Source: JBBDWJ01 sp963824095 | GTDB lineage: Bacteria; Acidobacteriota; Terriglobia; Bryobacterales; UBA6623 | Direction: 5' to 3' | Length of the DNA: 64,000 nt | Assembly (NCBI GenBank): GCA_963824095.1 | Contig: CAWGNS010000008.1 | Span: 1,860,001-1,924,000, forward strand | Part shown: one piece after another, positions 1-7,907 of the stretch | Layout of the letters: each line of letters starts with the position of its first letter | How positions within the stretch are numbered: the first letter of the stretch is position 1 | Notes under the pieces: generated by a model | The model's database searches: none | What the model was told of the DNA's origin: nothing | The model's input: only the letters and a program-made list of their open reading frames with translations | Position numbers and translations under genes: made by a program

Positions 1-468
1 CTGCCGATGTCGGTCGAGCTGCTGGCCGACGAGTGTGACCCGCCGCTGTCGCTCGAGTTGCGCAAGACCATCGATGAATACAACCTCGGCCTATCGATGA
101 GCGACGCTCTGGGCAACCTGATGGAGCGGCTGCCCAGCGTCGATATCCAGTTCTTCGTCTCGGCGATACAAACCCAGTCGCGCAGCGGCGGTAGCTTGCA
201 CGAGCTGCTCGAAGACCTCTCCGAGACCATTCGCGAGCGCATGACGCTGAAGCGCCAGGTTCGCGCCCTCACCGCGAACGGCCGCATGACGGCGATGGTG
301 TTGAGCGCGCTGCCGTTCGTGGTGGCGGGAACGATGCTCTACATCAACCCCAATTATTTCGATCTGCTGTTGAATCATCCCCTCGGGCCCACGCTGCTGT
401 TCCTGGCCCTTTGCGGCCAGATCGTCGCCTACATGGTCATCCGGCGGATCGTCAACATCCGGGTCTAG
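1..468 (+). CDS. tadB: TadB-like type II/IV pilus inner-membrane protein (3' part)
   Basis: The reading frame is open from the first base, so only the last ~155 codons are present. The product has the second half of a type II secretion F (GspF) domain: a helical cytoplasmic part with the conserved S-R-S-G-G-S-L stretch near residue 60, a basic segment ERMTLKRQVRAL, then two C-terminal membrane segments. This is the usual end of TadB, which with TadC forms the inner-membrane platform of Tad (Flp) pili. tadC follows after 4 bases, which fixes the identity better than the sequence alone. The true start lies outside the window. Confidence 0.85.
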   Translation: MPMSVELLADECDPPLSLELRKTIDEYNLGLSMSDALGNLMERLPSVDIQFFVSAIQTQSRSGGSLHELLEDLSETIRERMTLKRQVRALTANGRMTAMVLSALPFVVAGTMLYINPNYFDLLLNHPLGPTLLFLALCGQIVAYMVIRRIVNIRV

Positions 469-472
469 GCCG

Positions 473-1393
473 ATGGTTGCCGAGGCCTGCCTGGGTTGCT
501 TCGTCGCGACGCTCTCGGCCACGTTGGCGGCGGGCTATTGGGTCTGGCTGCGGCAGCCGGCCGCGGCCCCGGCCGCCGGCCAAGCGCCGGGTTGGGCAAG
601 CCGTCCCCGCTTCCGTTTCTCCTTCGCCCAGGGCTGGAAGGCTGTCGGACGCGTCGGAGCATTGCTGCCGATCGATGCCAAAAGTCGTAGCGCGGCCCAA
701 GCGAAGCTGATCGCGGCGGGCTACCGGGCTCCGGCCGGCGTCCCGATCTATTTCGGTCTTCGATGGACTCTGGCTGTGGGGTTGCCGAGCCTGTTGTGCC
801 CCTTCTTGTACGCAGTGAGGCCCGACGCCTTTGCGGTGGGTTTTGCGGGATCGCTCGCCGCTTACACAGGTTTTCGCCTGCCGAGCTGGTGGGTTGGCTT
901 CGCCGCCAACAATCGCCGGCGGCGGATTCGCGAGGCGCTCCCCGACCTAATCGACCTGATCGTGATCGGCGTGGAAAGCGGCCTGTCGCTCGACCAGGCG
1001 CTGGGGGACGCGGCCCGCGCGCTGGCCGCGCTCCACCCGGAGCTGACCGAGGAGCTCTACGTCTACCGCCTCGAGACCGACGCTGGAACCGAGCGCGCCC
1101 GGGCGTTGCGTGATCTCGGCCGGCGCACCGGCGAACCCTACGTCCGAAGGTTCGCCTCGCTGCTGATTCAGACCGAGCGGTTCGGCAGCGGGATTTCCCG
1201 CGTGCTGCGCTCGCAAGCGCGTCTGATGCGCCTGCGCCGCCGGCAGCATGCCGAAGAGCTCGCGCGCCTGGTGGGGGTCAAGATGATCTTTCCGATCTTC
1301 TTCCTGATCCTGCCCTCCACCTTCCTGGTGACGGCGGGTCCCGCGATGCTCTATCTGTTTGGCGACCTGCGCAGGATGCTGGGAGCGGAGTAG
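473..1393 (+). CDS. tadC: TadC-like pilus assembly membrane protein
   Basis: A 306-residue protein with a membrane segment at the N-terminus, two more around residues 95-130, a GspF-type cytoplasmic domain (LPDLIDLIVIGVESGLSLDQAL at about 155-180, RFGSGISRVLR at about 235-247) and a hydrophobic C-terminus. This is the TadC architecture. It starts 4 bases after tadB and is presumably translated with it. In Tad systems TadB and TadC anchor the TadA ATPase for Flp pilus assembly. The rest of the tad cluster must lie upstream of the window. No intrinsic terminator is visible; a repeat element begins 17 bases downstream. Confidence 0.85.
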   Translation: MVAEACLGCFVATLSATLAAGYWVWLRQPAAAPAAGQAPGWASRPRFRFSFAQGWKAVGRVGALLPIDAKSRSAAQAKLIAAGYRAPAGVPIYFGLRWTLAVGLPSLLCPFLYAVRPDAFAVGFAGSLAAYTGFRLPSWWVGFAANNRRRRIREALPDLIDLIVIGVESGLSLDQALGDAARALAALHPELTEELYVYRLETDAGTERARALRDLGRRTGEPYVRRFASLLIQTERFGSGISRVLRSQARLMRLRRRQHAEELARLVGVKMIFPIFFLILPSTFLVTAGPAMLYLFGDLRRMLGAE

Positions 1394-1409
1394 GTGGACA
1401 CGTCGTAGA

Positions 1410-1632
1410 ACAGACAACCCTGTCTGTCCTCTGTAGAGTTAGGCGCTCTCGCCTGTCGCGGCCGTGAGGCGGCTGTTCTCCTGCGTCCCCTATCCAGGCA
1501 CCAAATCCACGACCCATGCGCGGTGGCCCAGTCGCGCAGCGCCCTTGTCCCAAGTCAAAATGCAGAACCAGGAGCGCCTCCTCTTCGCTGCGGCCGACAG
1601 GCGGGCGCGCCCGTCTCTACCTTCAGAAGGGC
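1410..1632. repeat. MITE-like repeat element, copy 1
   Basis: Imperfect terminal inverted repeats of 25 bases lie at 1433-1457 and 1596-1620 (GTAGAG..AGGCGCTC type ends, each itself able to form a hairpin). An outer 7-bp hairpin ACAGACA-ACCC-TGTCTGT occupies 1410-1427. The element resembles 58949-59200 in inverted orientation: the strand complementary to 1554-1632 matches 58949-59033 over about 80 bases with few differences, and 1410-1457 matches the complement of 59153-59200. It encodes nothing convincing. It fills most of the gap between tadC and the YkgJ-type gene. Confidence 0.75.
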
Positions 1633-1668
1633 CAATGGCCAGTCACAGGCGGGATTGCCGGTGCCACG

Positions 1669-2097
1669 TCAGAAATCCGGGAAGGCGTCGAGGCATTCCT
1701 GCGCCTGCTCGCGAACGTGCTCTTTGGGCAGGGGGGCGCCTATGCCGATACCGGGGCAGTATTGCGACAAGCGCTTCCACGACCGCTTGTTGGCGACATG
1801 CTCGGGCCAGAACGGGAAGGTGCGGCATTGGAGCGGCTTGACCTCATGGATCGAGCAGCCGCTTTCGAGCAGGAACAGGCAGGCTTTGTCGGGCGGGTTG
1901 GCAAGCCGCAGGCCGTCCTCCGCGTCGATGCAATAGCGCACGCGGAAATCTTGCGGGGCTAGGCCAAGGTGGGTGGCGATGCGCGGCACGTCGTCTTCGG
2001 TCAGATAGACTTCGCCGGGTTGCCGGCAGCAGTTGGTGCACCCGGACTGGCACTCAAACCGGAAGTGATGTTTGCCGATCTGGACGAGTTCACCCAT
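1669..2097 (-). CDS. YkgJ-family cysteine-cluster protein
   Basis: A 142-residue soluble protein with the family's cysteine pattern: CQSGCTNCCRQPG near the N-terminus, then CLFL, CSIHEVKPLQCRTFPF in the middle and CPGIG towards the end. This is the CxxxCxxCC..C..C..C arrangement of the zinc- or iron-chelating domain (UPF0153/YkgJ). Members are widespread small metal-binding proteins of unknown exact role. It stands alone on the minus strand between the repeat element and the GNAT/AtuA pair. The start codon at 2097 gives the normal family length. Confidence 0.85.
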   Translation of the reverse strand: MGELVQIGKHHFRFECQSGCTNCCRQPGEVYLTEDDVPRIATHLGLAPQDFRVRYCIDAEDGLRLANPPDKACLFLLESGCSIHEVKPLQCRTFPFWPEHVANKRSWKRLSQYCPGIGIGAPLPKEHVREQAQECLDAFPDF

Positions 2098-2220
2098 CCC
2101 CAGTCACTGTAACAGGCGTGGTGACGATCGCCGCGCCGGTCAGGGCCCTCTCCAACACCGGCGCCATTCGGCCTGGTACGAGCAAACCTATCTCCGGAGT
2201 TCCTGCTCCGCGACGGACCC

Positions 2221-2760
2221 CTAGTTCGAGCGCCGGGCCGCCGCCCCCAGGCTCTTCTCCATCACCCAGGCGTCGCCGCCGTGCGGGCTGCCGTCCGGGC
2301 CGTCTGGGTAGTAGCGCTCGATTTTCCCGACGCGCCGGTAGCCGAGCTTCGCAAACAGGCGGCGCGCCGGGTTGCCGGTGGCGGTCTCCAGGCGAATCTT
2401 GCGCACTCCCAGGCTTGCCAGGCGCGCTTCGGCGGCCCGCATCAGCCGCGTCCCCAGTCCGCGACGCCGCGCTTGGGGTCCGACGTCGATCGTCGCGATG
2501 TGGCCGATCCAGGGACTGGTTCGCCCGGCCACAAGGAACGCCGCGATCTGCCCGGTTGCGTCTTGGGCGACGATGCCGAACGCCCCTTTTTCCGTGAGCG
2601 TCTCGCGCATCGTCTCGGGCGGATAGGCAATCTTTTCCGGGAAGCACTGGCGGTCCAGGGTGCAGAGCTGCTGGAAATCGCGTGGGGAGTAGTCGCGCAG
2701 CAGGAACTCTTCCGAGGCTGCGGCCGTCCGCTTCTCCGGCTCGCCCGCCGCGGTCTTCAT
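2221..2760 (-). CDS. GNAT family N-acetyltransferase
   Basis: A 179-residue protein with the GNAT acetyl-CoA site IDVGPQARRRGLGTRLM (motif A, Q/R-x-x-G-x-G/A) near residues 87-105 and the motif B region ARLASLGVRKIRLET..N..ARRLFAKLGYRRVG. It resembles RimI-like acyltransferases; the acceptor is unknown. Translation starts at 2760, where ATGA overlaps the stop of the upstream AtuA-like gene by 4 bases, so the two are translationally coupled. The frame stays open upstream, but that part is only the shadow of the neighbouring gene. The coupling suggests a joint metabolic role with the AtuA-like protein. Confidence 0.85.
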   Translation of the reverse strand: MKTAAGEPEKRTAAASEEFLLRDYSPRDFQQLCTLDRQCFPEKIAYPPETMRETLTEKGAFGIVAQDATGQIAAFLVAGRTSPWIGHIATIDVGPQARRRGLGTRLMRAAEARLASLGVRKIRLETATGNPARRLFAKLGYRRVGKIERYYPDGPDGSPHGGDAWVMEKSLGAAARRSN

Positions 2761-4118
2761 GCCTCGAAGACCTCGACGCGCGTCTGGATCTCCTCGCGGG
2801 GCAGCAGCGACGACCAATAGGCCACCACCTCGCGCACCGGCGGGCGGCCCTCGCCGAAACCGGTCGCGGTGGGGGGGCCGTTGAGGACCAGCGGAATCAG
2901 CTCCCGTGTGAAACGGTCGACCGCGGCACGGTCGGGGCCGCGCACGCCGATACGGATCTGCACCTCGGGCGGATCGTCGTTGGCCGTGGCCACCGAACCG
3001 TGGCAGGCGTTCACGCCGAAAAACTCGGTGTGGATCGCATCGAACCGCAGGCCGAGAGTGTGCAAGCGTTCGCGAACGATGCGGTCGGCCGCGCGGGCCT
3101 TCTCGAGCGCGTCGGGCCAACTGTAGACGAGCGTGCCGATAGCCTTCCATCCGGCCGTGTAGTTGATCGACGTTTTGAGCGTCGGGGGCCGCGGGCGGCC
3201 GCCGATGCCGCTGACGAGCACGCGATCGGGACCGTCGTCGCGCAGTTGGATGGTGGTGAAGTCGGCCACGCAGTCGGGCGTGATGTAGCGCGCCGGGTCG
3301 CCAAGCTCATAGACCAACTGTTCTTTGACGATGGCCGCCGAGACGCGCCCGCCGGTCCCCTCGTGCTTGGTGACGTGAAAGGTCGCGTCGGGATAGGCCT
3401 GAATGATCGGAAAGCCGACGTTGGCGAGGTCGGGGATCGATTGCCAGTCGACCTGGCAGTTTCCGCCAGTGGTCTGTGCGCCGCACTCGATGATGTGGCC
3501 GGCTATCGTCCCGGCGGCGAGCTTATTCCAGTCGTCGTCGGCCCAGCCGAACTCGTGAACCATCGGCGCCAGCGCCAGCGCGGTGTCGGTGGAGCGGCCG
3601 GCGATGACCACCTGGGCGCCGGTCTGGAGCGCCTCGACCAGCGGGAACGCACCCAAATAAACGTTCGCGCTCAAGATGTGCGAGCGGATCGGGTCGATCG
3701 GCTCTCCGCTGTCGAGATCGTTGAAGGCGACGCCGCGGGCAAGCATCTCGTCCAGCCGCCCGAAGATATCGTCGCCGGTGATCACCGCGACCTTCAGGCC
3801 GCCCAGCCCCTTGGCCCGCACCGCCTCAACGACGGCTCGCGCGCAGGCGACCGGATTGACCCCGCCGGCATTCGAGATCACCCGCACGCCGCGGTCCAGA
3901 AGGTGTGGAGCGACGCGAGCGACCAGGGGAACGAAATCGGTGGCGTAGCCGAGGGCGCCGTCGCGAGCCTTCTGCTTCTGGAGGATCGACATGGTGACTT
4001 CGGCCAGGTAGTCGAGCACCAGATAGTCGATCGGGCCCAGCTCCACCTGGCGCACCGGCGCTTCCAGCCAGTCCCCCCAAAAACCCTGGCCGTTGGCGAT
4101 GCGAACCTGAGATTTCAT
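2757..4118 (-). CDS. AtuA-like (DUF1446) protein
   Basis: A 453-residue protein matching the acyclic terpene utilization AtuA/DUF1446 family: N-terminal VRIANGQGFWGDW, then YLVLDYLAEVTMSILQKQK, ISNAGGVNP, VVIAGRSTDTALALAP, ECGAQTTGGN and HVTKHEGTGGRV. These are the conserved blocks of the family. In Pseudomonas AtuA belongs to the citronellol/geraniol pathway, but most family members in other phyla have no assigned substrate, and no other atu genes are seen here. The start at 4118 is chosen because GGAAGG lies 6 bases before it; the frame extends further upstream without a ribosome site. It overlaps the GNAT gene by 4 bases. Confidence 0.8.
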   Translation of the reverse strand: MKSQVRIANGQGFWGDWLEAPVRQVELGPIDYLVLDYLAEVTMSILQKQKARDGALGYATDFVPLVARVAPHLLDRGVRVISNAGGVNPVACARAVVEAVRAKGLGGLKVAVITGDDIFGRLDEMLARGVAFNDLDSGEPIDPIRSHILSANVYLGAFPLVEALQTGAQVVIAGRSTDTALALAPMVHEFGWADDDWNKLAAGTIAGHIIECGAQTTGGNCQVDWQSIPDLANVGFPIIQAYPDATFHVTKHEGTGGRVSAAIVKEQLVYELGDPARYITPDCVADFTTIQLRDDGPDRVLVSGIGGRPRPPTLKTSINYTAGWKAIGTLVYSWPDALEKARAADRIVRERLHTLGLRFDAIHTEFFGVNACHGSVATANDDPPEVQIRIGVRGPDRAAVDRFTRELIPLVLNGPPTATGFGEGRPPVREVVAYWSSLLPREEIQTRVEVFEA

Positions 4119-4244
4119 GGACCCTTCCACCAGCTTAGCGCCGTGGGGACCGGGGCGTGGGCCGGAAAGCCGCCTCGCGCCACCGATGGAAAACGGGGGA
4201 GCGGATGCCCTGGCACCCACCCCGGGCCCACGGCGGAAGCCAGG

Positions 4245-4637
4245 CTATTGGCCGACGATGTCGAATGTAGTCGTACCCTCTTCGCGTACCTTGGAGTAGA
4301 CCTCGACCCAGGCGGCGTGGGCCGGATCGTCGTCGTACGCCTTCAAAGCGTCTGGACCATCCATCAGCATGCAGACGCCGTATTCGCGCACCCCGGCGTT
4401 GGGGTTAAGCTTCTGAGGCGTGCGCAATTTGCCCACCCACACCTTCTGCAGGCCTTCGATCTTGCCGGGCAGCTCATCGGTGGCCTTGTAGAAGGCCGAC
4501 CAATCGGCTTCGGTCGCGCTCGGCAGCGGCGCGAACGCAAAACAATGCATCAGGCCTTTCTCACCGGCGCGGACGGCGCCGCTACACAGCAGAAGGCCCG
4601 CCAGCAGGGTCACCAGACGAATGCTTCTCACAGTCAT
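4245..4637 (-). CDS. Secreted Dabb-like (stress-responsive A/B barrel) protein
   Basis: A 130-residue protein with a signal peptide (about residues 1-24, SIRLVTLLAGLLLCSGAVRA) and a ferredoxin-like A/B-barrel domain: GLMHCFAFAPLP, the ATDELPGKIEGLQKVWVG strand-helix unit and a C-terminal DDPAHAAWVEVYSKVREEGTT block typical of Dabb proteins. Single-domain secreted Dabb proteins are common in Acidobacteriota and Planctomycetota; the function is unknown. The start at 4637 is preceded by GGGAGGG at good spacing. It stands alone, divergent from the his operon. Confidence 0.75.
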   Translation of the reverse strand: MTVRSIRLVTLLAGLLLCSGAVRAGEKGLMHCFAFAPLPSATEADWSAFYKATDELPGKIEGLQKVWVGKLRTPQKLNPNAGVREYGVCMLMDGPDALKAYDDDPAHAAWVEVYSKVREEGTTTFDIVGQ

Positions 4638-4787
4638 TATTCCCTCCCATTCTTGGTTTTCCGCACCGGGACCAGCGGTGAAACATTCCGTCCCGGCATG
4701 GATTCCCGATTCTAACAGTTGGGGAGGGAAGTCCACCCTGATCGAGGAACCCGCGGCGGCAGATCCACAGCCGAGTCCCGGGGCGCG

Positions 4788-4817
4788 TTGACCGCGGTCG
4801 AGGCCTGTCGATATACT
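4788..4817 (+). promoter_or_regulatory. Promoter of the his leader and operon
   Basis: TTGACC at 4788-4793 and TATACT at 4812-4817 are separated by 18 bases, a close match to the housekeeping sigma consensus. Transcription would begin at about 4823-4826, that is, at or just before the ATG of the histidine-rich leader peptide. An in-frame TAA at 4820-4822 rules out a longer leader peptide. Confidence 0.7.
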
Positions 4818-4825
4818 CATAATTT

Positions 4826-4897
4826 ATGGGATTGCCCCTGCAACATCGGCCGCATCATGGGTTGCATCGACCGTCGCCCAGCCGGTGGGAGTCTTAG
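4826..4897 (+). CDS. hisL: Histidine operon leader peptide (HisL)
   Basis: A 23-codon open frame, too short for normal gene calling, reads MGLPLQHRPHHGLHRPSPSR then W-E-S and stops at TAG 4895-4897. Four of eight consecutive codons (residues 7, 10, 11, 14) are CAT histidine. It lies between a consensus-like promoter and an intrinsic terminator upstream of hisI, the position and composition expected of a his attenuation leader peptide. The stop codon sits just after the antiterminator strand (4881-4889), so a ribosome reaching the stop would cover that strand. No Shine-Dalgarno sequence is possible because the promoter's -10 element ends 8 bases before the ATG; translation is probably leaderless. 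Confidence 0.82.
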   Translation: MGLPLQHRPHHGLHRPSPSRWES

Positions 4898-4938
4898 GGC
4901 AATACGAGTTATCTGCTCGAATCGCAACGCCCGCCGGC
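4881..4938 (+). promoter_or_regulatory. Predicted his antiterminator hairpin
   Basis: GCCGGTGGG at 4881-4889 can pair over 9 bp (one G-U) with CCCGCCGGC at 4930-4938. The second strand is also the left arm of the terminator hairpin, so the two structures exclude each other. Ribosome stalling at the histidine codons (4844-4867) would leave 4881-4889 free and favour read-through into hisI. This is read from base pairing by eye. Confidence 0.75.
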
Positions 4939-4961
4939 TGCGGAGCCGGGCGGGCTTTTTT
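4929..4961 (+). terminator. his attenuator terminator
   Basis: An 11-bp GC-rich stem, GCCCGCCGGCT (4929-4939) with AGCCGGGCGGGC (4944-4955, one bulged G), a GCGG tetraloop and six T directly after (4956-4961). It lies 217 bases upstream of hisI with no complete gene in front of it other than the leader peptide, so it acts as a premature terminator, not as the end of an operon. Confidence 0.85.
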
Positions 4962-4964
4962 GTT

Positions 4965-5178
4965 CCCCGTTTGCAGGTAGGCATGCCCGGTCGGCCGTCT
5001 CGCCCGGCCGGTCACCAGGCGTAGGCCCGGCGTTGGCAGCCCCCGATCGGGTCGCGTCGGTCGCCGTGCCGGACGGCCGGCGAAGTCCCCTTCGAGGAGC
5101 TTGATCGGGCAGAGGCCATTCAACAGGGGCCATGCGTGAGAGGCCCCATCCGGAAGAGGCCGAGGCAAGAGAGGCACC
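4965..5178 (+). other. Leader segment between attenuator and hisI
   Basis: This 214-base stretch carries no recognisable gene or riboswitch. It holds GC-rich inverted repeats (for example GGTCGGCCGTCTCGCCCGGCC around 5000) that may fold in the mRNA. A purine-rich AAGAGAGG lies 4 bases before the GTG of hisI. Nothing else is seen in it. Confidence 0.4.
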
Positions 5179-5565
5179 GTGTCGTTGAACCTTGATTTTT
5201 CAAAACTCGGCGGCCTTTTGCCTGCCGTCGTGCAGGACGTCGCCGACGGCCGCGTGCTGATGGTCGGTTTCATGAACGAAGAGTCGTTCCGCAAGACCGT
5301 CGAAACCGGCAAAGTGACCTTTTTCAGCCGTTCGCGCAACGAGCTGTGGACCAAGGGCGGCAGCTCGGGCCACTACCTCGTGGTGAAGGATATTCAGGCC
5401 GATTGCGACCTCGATTCGGTGCTGGTTCTGGTGGAGGCTCTGGGCCCGGGCGTTTGCCATAATGGGTTCCGAAGTTGCTTCTACCGGCACGTTGACGGCG
5501 ACGAATGGCAACAATTCGAACAGCGGACCTACGATCCCGAGGCGGTCTACAAGGCCCGCGGCTGA
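5179..5565 (+). CDS. hisI: Phosphoribosyl-AMP cyclohydrolase
   Basis: The 128-residue protein opens the purine-like ring of PR-AMP to ProFAR, the third step of histidine synthesis. The metal-site residues are all present: D75, C76, D77 and D79 in the ADCDLDS block, and C93 and C100 in GVCHNGFRSCF. Length fits a HisI that lacks the fused HisE pyrophosphohydrolase domain. GTG at 5179 follows a GAGAGG ribosome site. It is the first structural gene behind the attenuator; hisD begins 10 bases downstream. Confidence 0.95.
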   Translation: MSLNLDFSKLGGLLPAVVQDVADGRVLMVGFMNEESFRKTVETGKVTFFSRSRNELWTKGGSSGHYLVVKDIQADCDLDSVLVLVEALGPGVCHNGFRSCFYRHVDGDEWQQFEQRTYDPEAVYKARG

Positions 5566-5575
5566 CACACGCCCG

Positions 5576-6829
5576 ATGCTCAAGATCATCTCCAGCAAGG
5601 ACAAAACGGCCCTCGACCGGCTGCTGGCGCGACGCGCGCACCGTTTGACCCAGGCGGAAGCCGTGGTGCGCCCGATTCTGGAAGCGGTGCGCAAGCGCGG
5701 CGACCGGGCTTTGTTGCAATACGCGCGGAAATTCGACGCCCTGCGCGGCGACACGGTGCGCGTTCCCAAGGCCGACCTGACCCGTGCCGCGCAGGATCTC
5801 CATAAGGACTTCAAAGCGGCGGTCGATACGGCCAGCAAGCAGATTCGCCGCTTTGCCGAGCTGCAGATGCCGCGGCCATGGGTTCGCAGCGCCGGCAACG
5901 GGGTGACTCTGGGCCAGATCGTGCGGCCGCTGGGTTCGGTGGCGGCCTACATCCCCGGCGGCCGTTATCCGCTGCCCTCGACGCTGATGATGACAGTGAT
6001 TCCGGCGCAAGTCGCCGAGGTGACTCAGATTTCGGTGGCCTGTCCGCGGCCTTCGGAGGAAATCCTGGGCACCGCCGGCCGGCTGGGCGTGGAGAATTTC
6101 TTCCACATGGGCGGAGCGCAGGCGATCGCGGCGTTCGCGTTCGGAACTGAAACCGTGCCCCGCGCCGACCGCATCGTCGGTCCGGGCAACGTCTACGTGA
6201 CCGCCGCCAAGAAACTGCTGGCGGGCGAAGCGGGCATCGACTTCATCGCCGGGCCCACCGAGATCGTGCTGATCTCCGCCGACGGCCACCCGCGCCTACT
6301 GGCCGCCGATATGCTGGCGCAGGCCGAGCACGACGTGGACTCCTCGGCGATCCTGCTGACAACCTCGCGCAAGCTGGCCGCGGCGGTGGCGGCCGAGGTC
6401 GCCGTGCAGCTCAAGGACCTGCCGACCCGCGCGGTGGCCTCCAAGGCCATCACCGGCAACAGCGCCATCGTCGTGACCCGCACGCTCAACGAGGCCGTGG
6501 ACATCTCCAACCGCTTCGCGCCCGAGCACCTCACGATCCACAACAAGACGCTGCTGCCGCGGGTGCAGAACGCTGGCAGCGTGTTCATCGGCCAGTGGAG
6601 CCCGGAAGCGGCCGGGGACTACGCCGCCGGGCCGAACCACGTGCTGCCGACCAGCGGCGCCGCCCACCTGCGCGGCGGGCTTTCGGTTCACGACTACGTC
6701 AAGATCATCTCGGTGCAGCAGCTCGAGCCCGAGGGGCTGCGACGTCTGGCGCCGGCGATCGTGACTCTGGCGCGCGCCGAAGGGCTCGAGGGCCACGCCC
6801 GCTCGATCGAGGTGCGCACCAATGGCTGA
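5576..6829 (+). CDS. hisD: Histidinol dehydrogenase
   Basis: The 417-residue enzyme oxidises L-histidinol to L-histidine in two NAD-dependent steps. The conserved blocks are YIPGGRYPLPSTLMMTVIPA (126-145), VGPGNVYVTAAK, FIAGPTEIVLISADG (223-237) and FAPEHL, with the catalytic pair E317-H318. Zinc ligands correspond to Q249, H252, D348 and H407. The frame is open to 5462, but the first 38 codons overlap hisI; ATG 5576 restores the family length. It overlaps hisC by 8 bases. HisD as second gene of the operon, ahead of the earlier-acting enzymes, is a common arrangement. Confidence 0.95.
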   Translation: MLKIISSKDKTALDRLLARRAHRLTQAEAVVRPILEAVRKRGDRALLQYARKFDALRGDTVRVPKADLTRAAQDLHKDFKAAVDTASKQIRRFAELQMPRPWVRSAGNGVTLGQIVRPLGSVAAYIPGGRYPLPSTLMMTVIPAQVAEVTQISVACPRPSEEILGTAGRLGVENFFHMGGAQAIAAFAFGTETVPRADRIVGPGNVYVTAAKKLLAGEAGIDFIAGPTEIVLISADGHPRLLAADMLAQAEHDVDSSAILLTTSRKLAAAVAAEVAVQLKDLPTRAVASKAITGNSAIVVTRTLNEAVDISNRFAPEHLTIHNKTLLPRVQNAGSVFIGQWSPEAAGDYAAGPNHVLPTSGAAHLRGGLSVHDYVKIISVQQLEPEGLRRLAPAIVTLARAEGLEGHARSIEVRTNG

Positions 6830-7907
6830 AGCAGGCCCCACGGTACGCGCAGGCTTTCCAAAGCCGCGCCGCGCCATCGAGCAGATGGCGCCCTATGCCC
6901 CGCCCACCGGGAACCGCATCGGCAAGCTGCGGCTCGATTTCAACGAAAACACGGTAGGCTGCTCGCCGCGCGTGGCGGCGGCGCTGGAGCGGCTGGCGAC
7001 CAAAGAGTTCCTTTCCACCTACCCCGAGTACCAGGAAGCGCGCCGCAAGGTGAGCAAGTTTTTCGGGTTGCAGCCCGATCAGGTGCTGTTTTCCGACGGT
7101 ACCGACGAAGCGATCCACCTGCTCTGCAACACCTACATCGACCCCGGCGACGAAGCCGTGATGCCCTGGCCGGCGTTCCCGATGTTCCGCTTCTACGTGC
7201 AGGTGGCCGGGGGCGAGCCGCGCCGCATTTCCTACCGCCTGCCCGCTCTCGAGTTTCCGCTGGAAGAGCTGCTGGAGGCGATTACGCCCCAGACGCGGCT
7301 GGTGTTGGTCGCCAACCCGAATAACCCGACCGGCGGTGCGATCGGGCTCGAAACGGTCGAAAAGATCCTCCAGCGGGCCGAAAACGCCGCCGTGCTGATC
7401 GACGAGGCCTACTTCGAGTTCTGCGGCGTGACCGCGCTGCAGCTCTTGCCGAGCTATCCCAACCTGTTCGTCAGCCGCACCTTTTCGAAGGCGTTCGGAC
7501 TGGCCGGGCTGCGCGTGGGCTGCCTGTTGTCGCAGGCCCAGAACATCGCCGTGGTACGCAAGGGGCAGTCCCCCTACAGCGTCAACTCGTTGGGAGTGCT
7601 CTGCGCGAGTGAAGCCATCGAGGACCACGAATACGTCCGCTGCTACGTGCGCGATGTATTGGAGGCCCGCGAGATTCTGCTCGCCGGGCTGCGCGACCTC
7701 GCCGTGCCGTATTACCCCACGCAGGCCAATTTCGTGTTGGTGGACCTGGGCGAGCGCGCCTTAGGCGTCTGCGAGGCACTCCGCGAACGCGGCATCCTGG
7801 TGCGGGACCGCTCGGGTGAGCTGCCCGGGACCGTGCGCATCACCGTTGGCACCAAGGCGCAGACTGCGAAGCTGCTGGCAGCACTGGCAGAGGTGCTCGG
7901 CGCATGA
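6822..7907 (+). CDS. hisC: Histidinol-phosphate aminotransferase
   Basis: The 361-residue PLP-dependent aminotransferase (fold type I) converts imidazole-acetol phosphate to histidinol phosphate. The Schiff-base lysine is K223 in SRTFSKAFGLAGLRVG, D194 in LIDEAYF binds the pyridine nitrogen, N164 and the NPNNPTGG block bind PLP, and R231 contacts phosphate. LDFNENT near residue 40 is the usual HisC substrate-site start. It overlaps hisD by 8 bases and the next gene (HAD phosphatase) by 4 bases (ATGA), so all three are translationally coupled. Confidence 0.95.
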   Translation: MAEAGPTVRAGFPKPRRAIEQMAPYAPPTGNRIGKLRLDFNENTVGCSPRVAAALERLATKEFLSTYPEYQEARRKVSKFFGLQPDQVLFSDGTDEAIHLLCNTYIDPGDEAVMPWPAFPMFRFYVQVAGGEPRRISYRLPALEFPLEELLEAITPQTRLVLVANPNNPTGGAIGLETVEKILQRAENAAVLIDEAYFEFCGVTALQLLPSYPNLFVSRTFSKAFGLAGLRVGCLLSQAQNIAVVRKGQSPYSVNSLGVLCASEAIEDHEYVRCYVRDVLEAREILLAGLRDLAVPYYPTQANFVLVDLGERALGVCEALRERGILVRDRSGELPGTVRITVGTKAQTAKLLAALAEVLGA

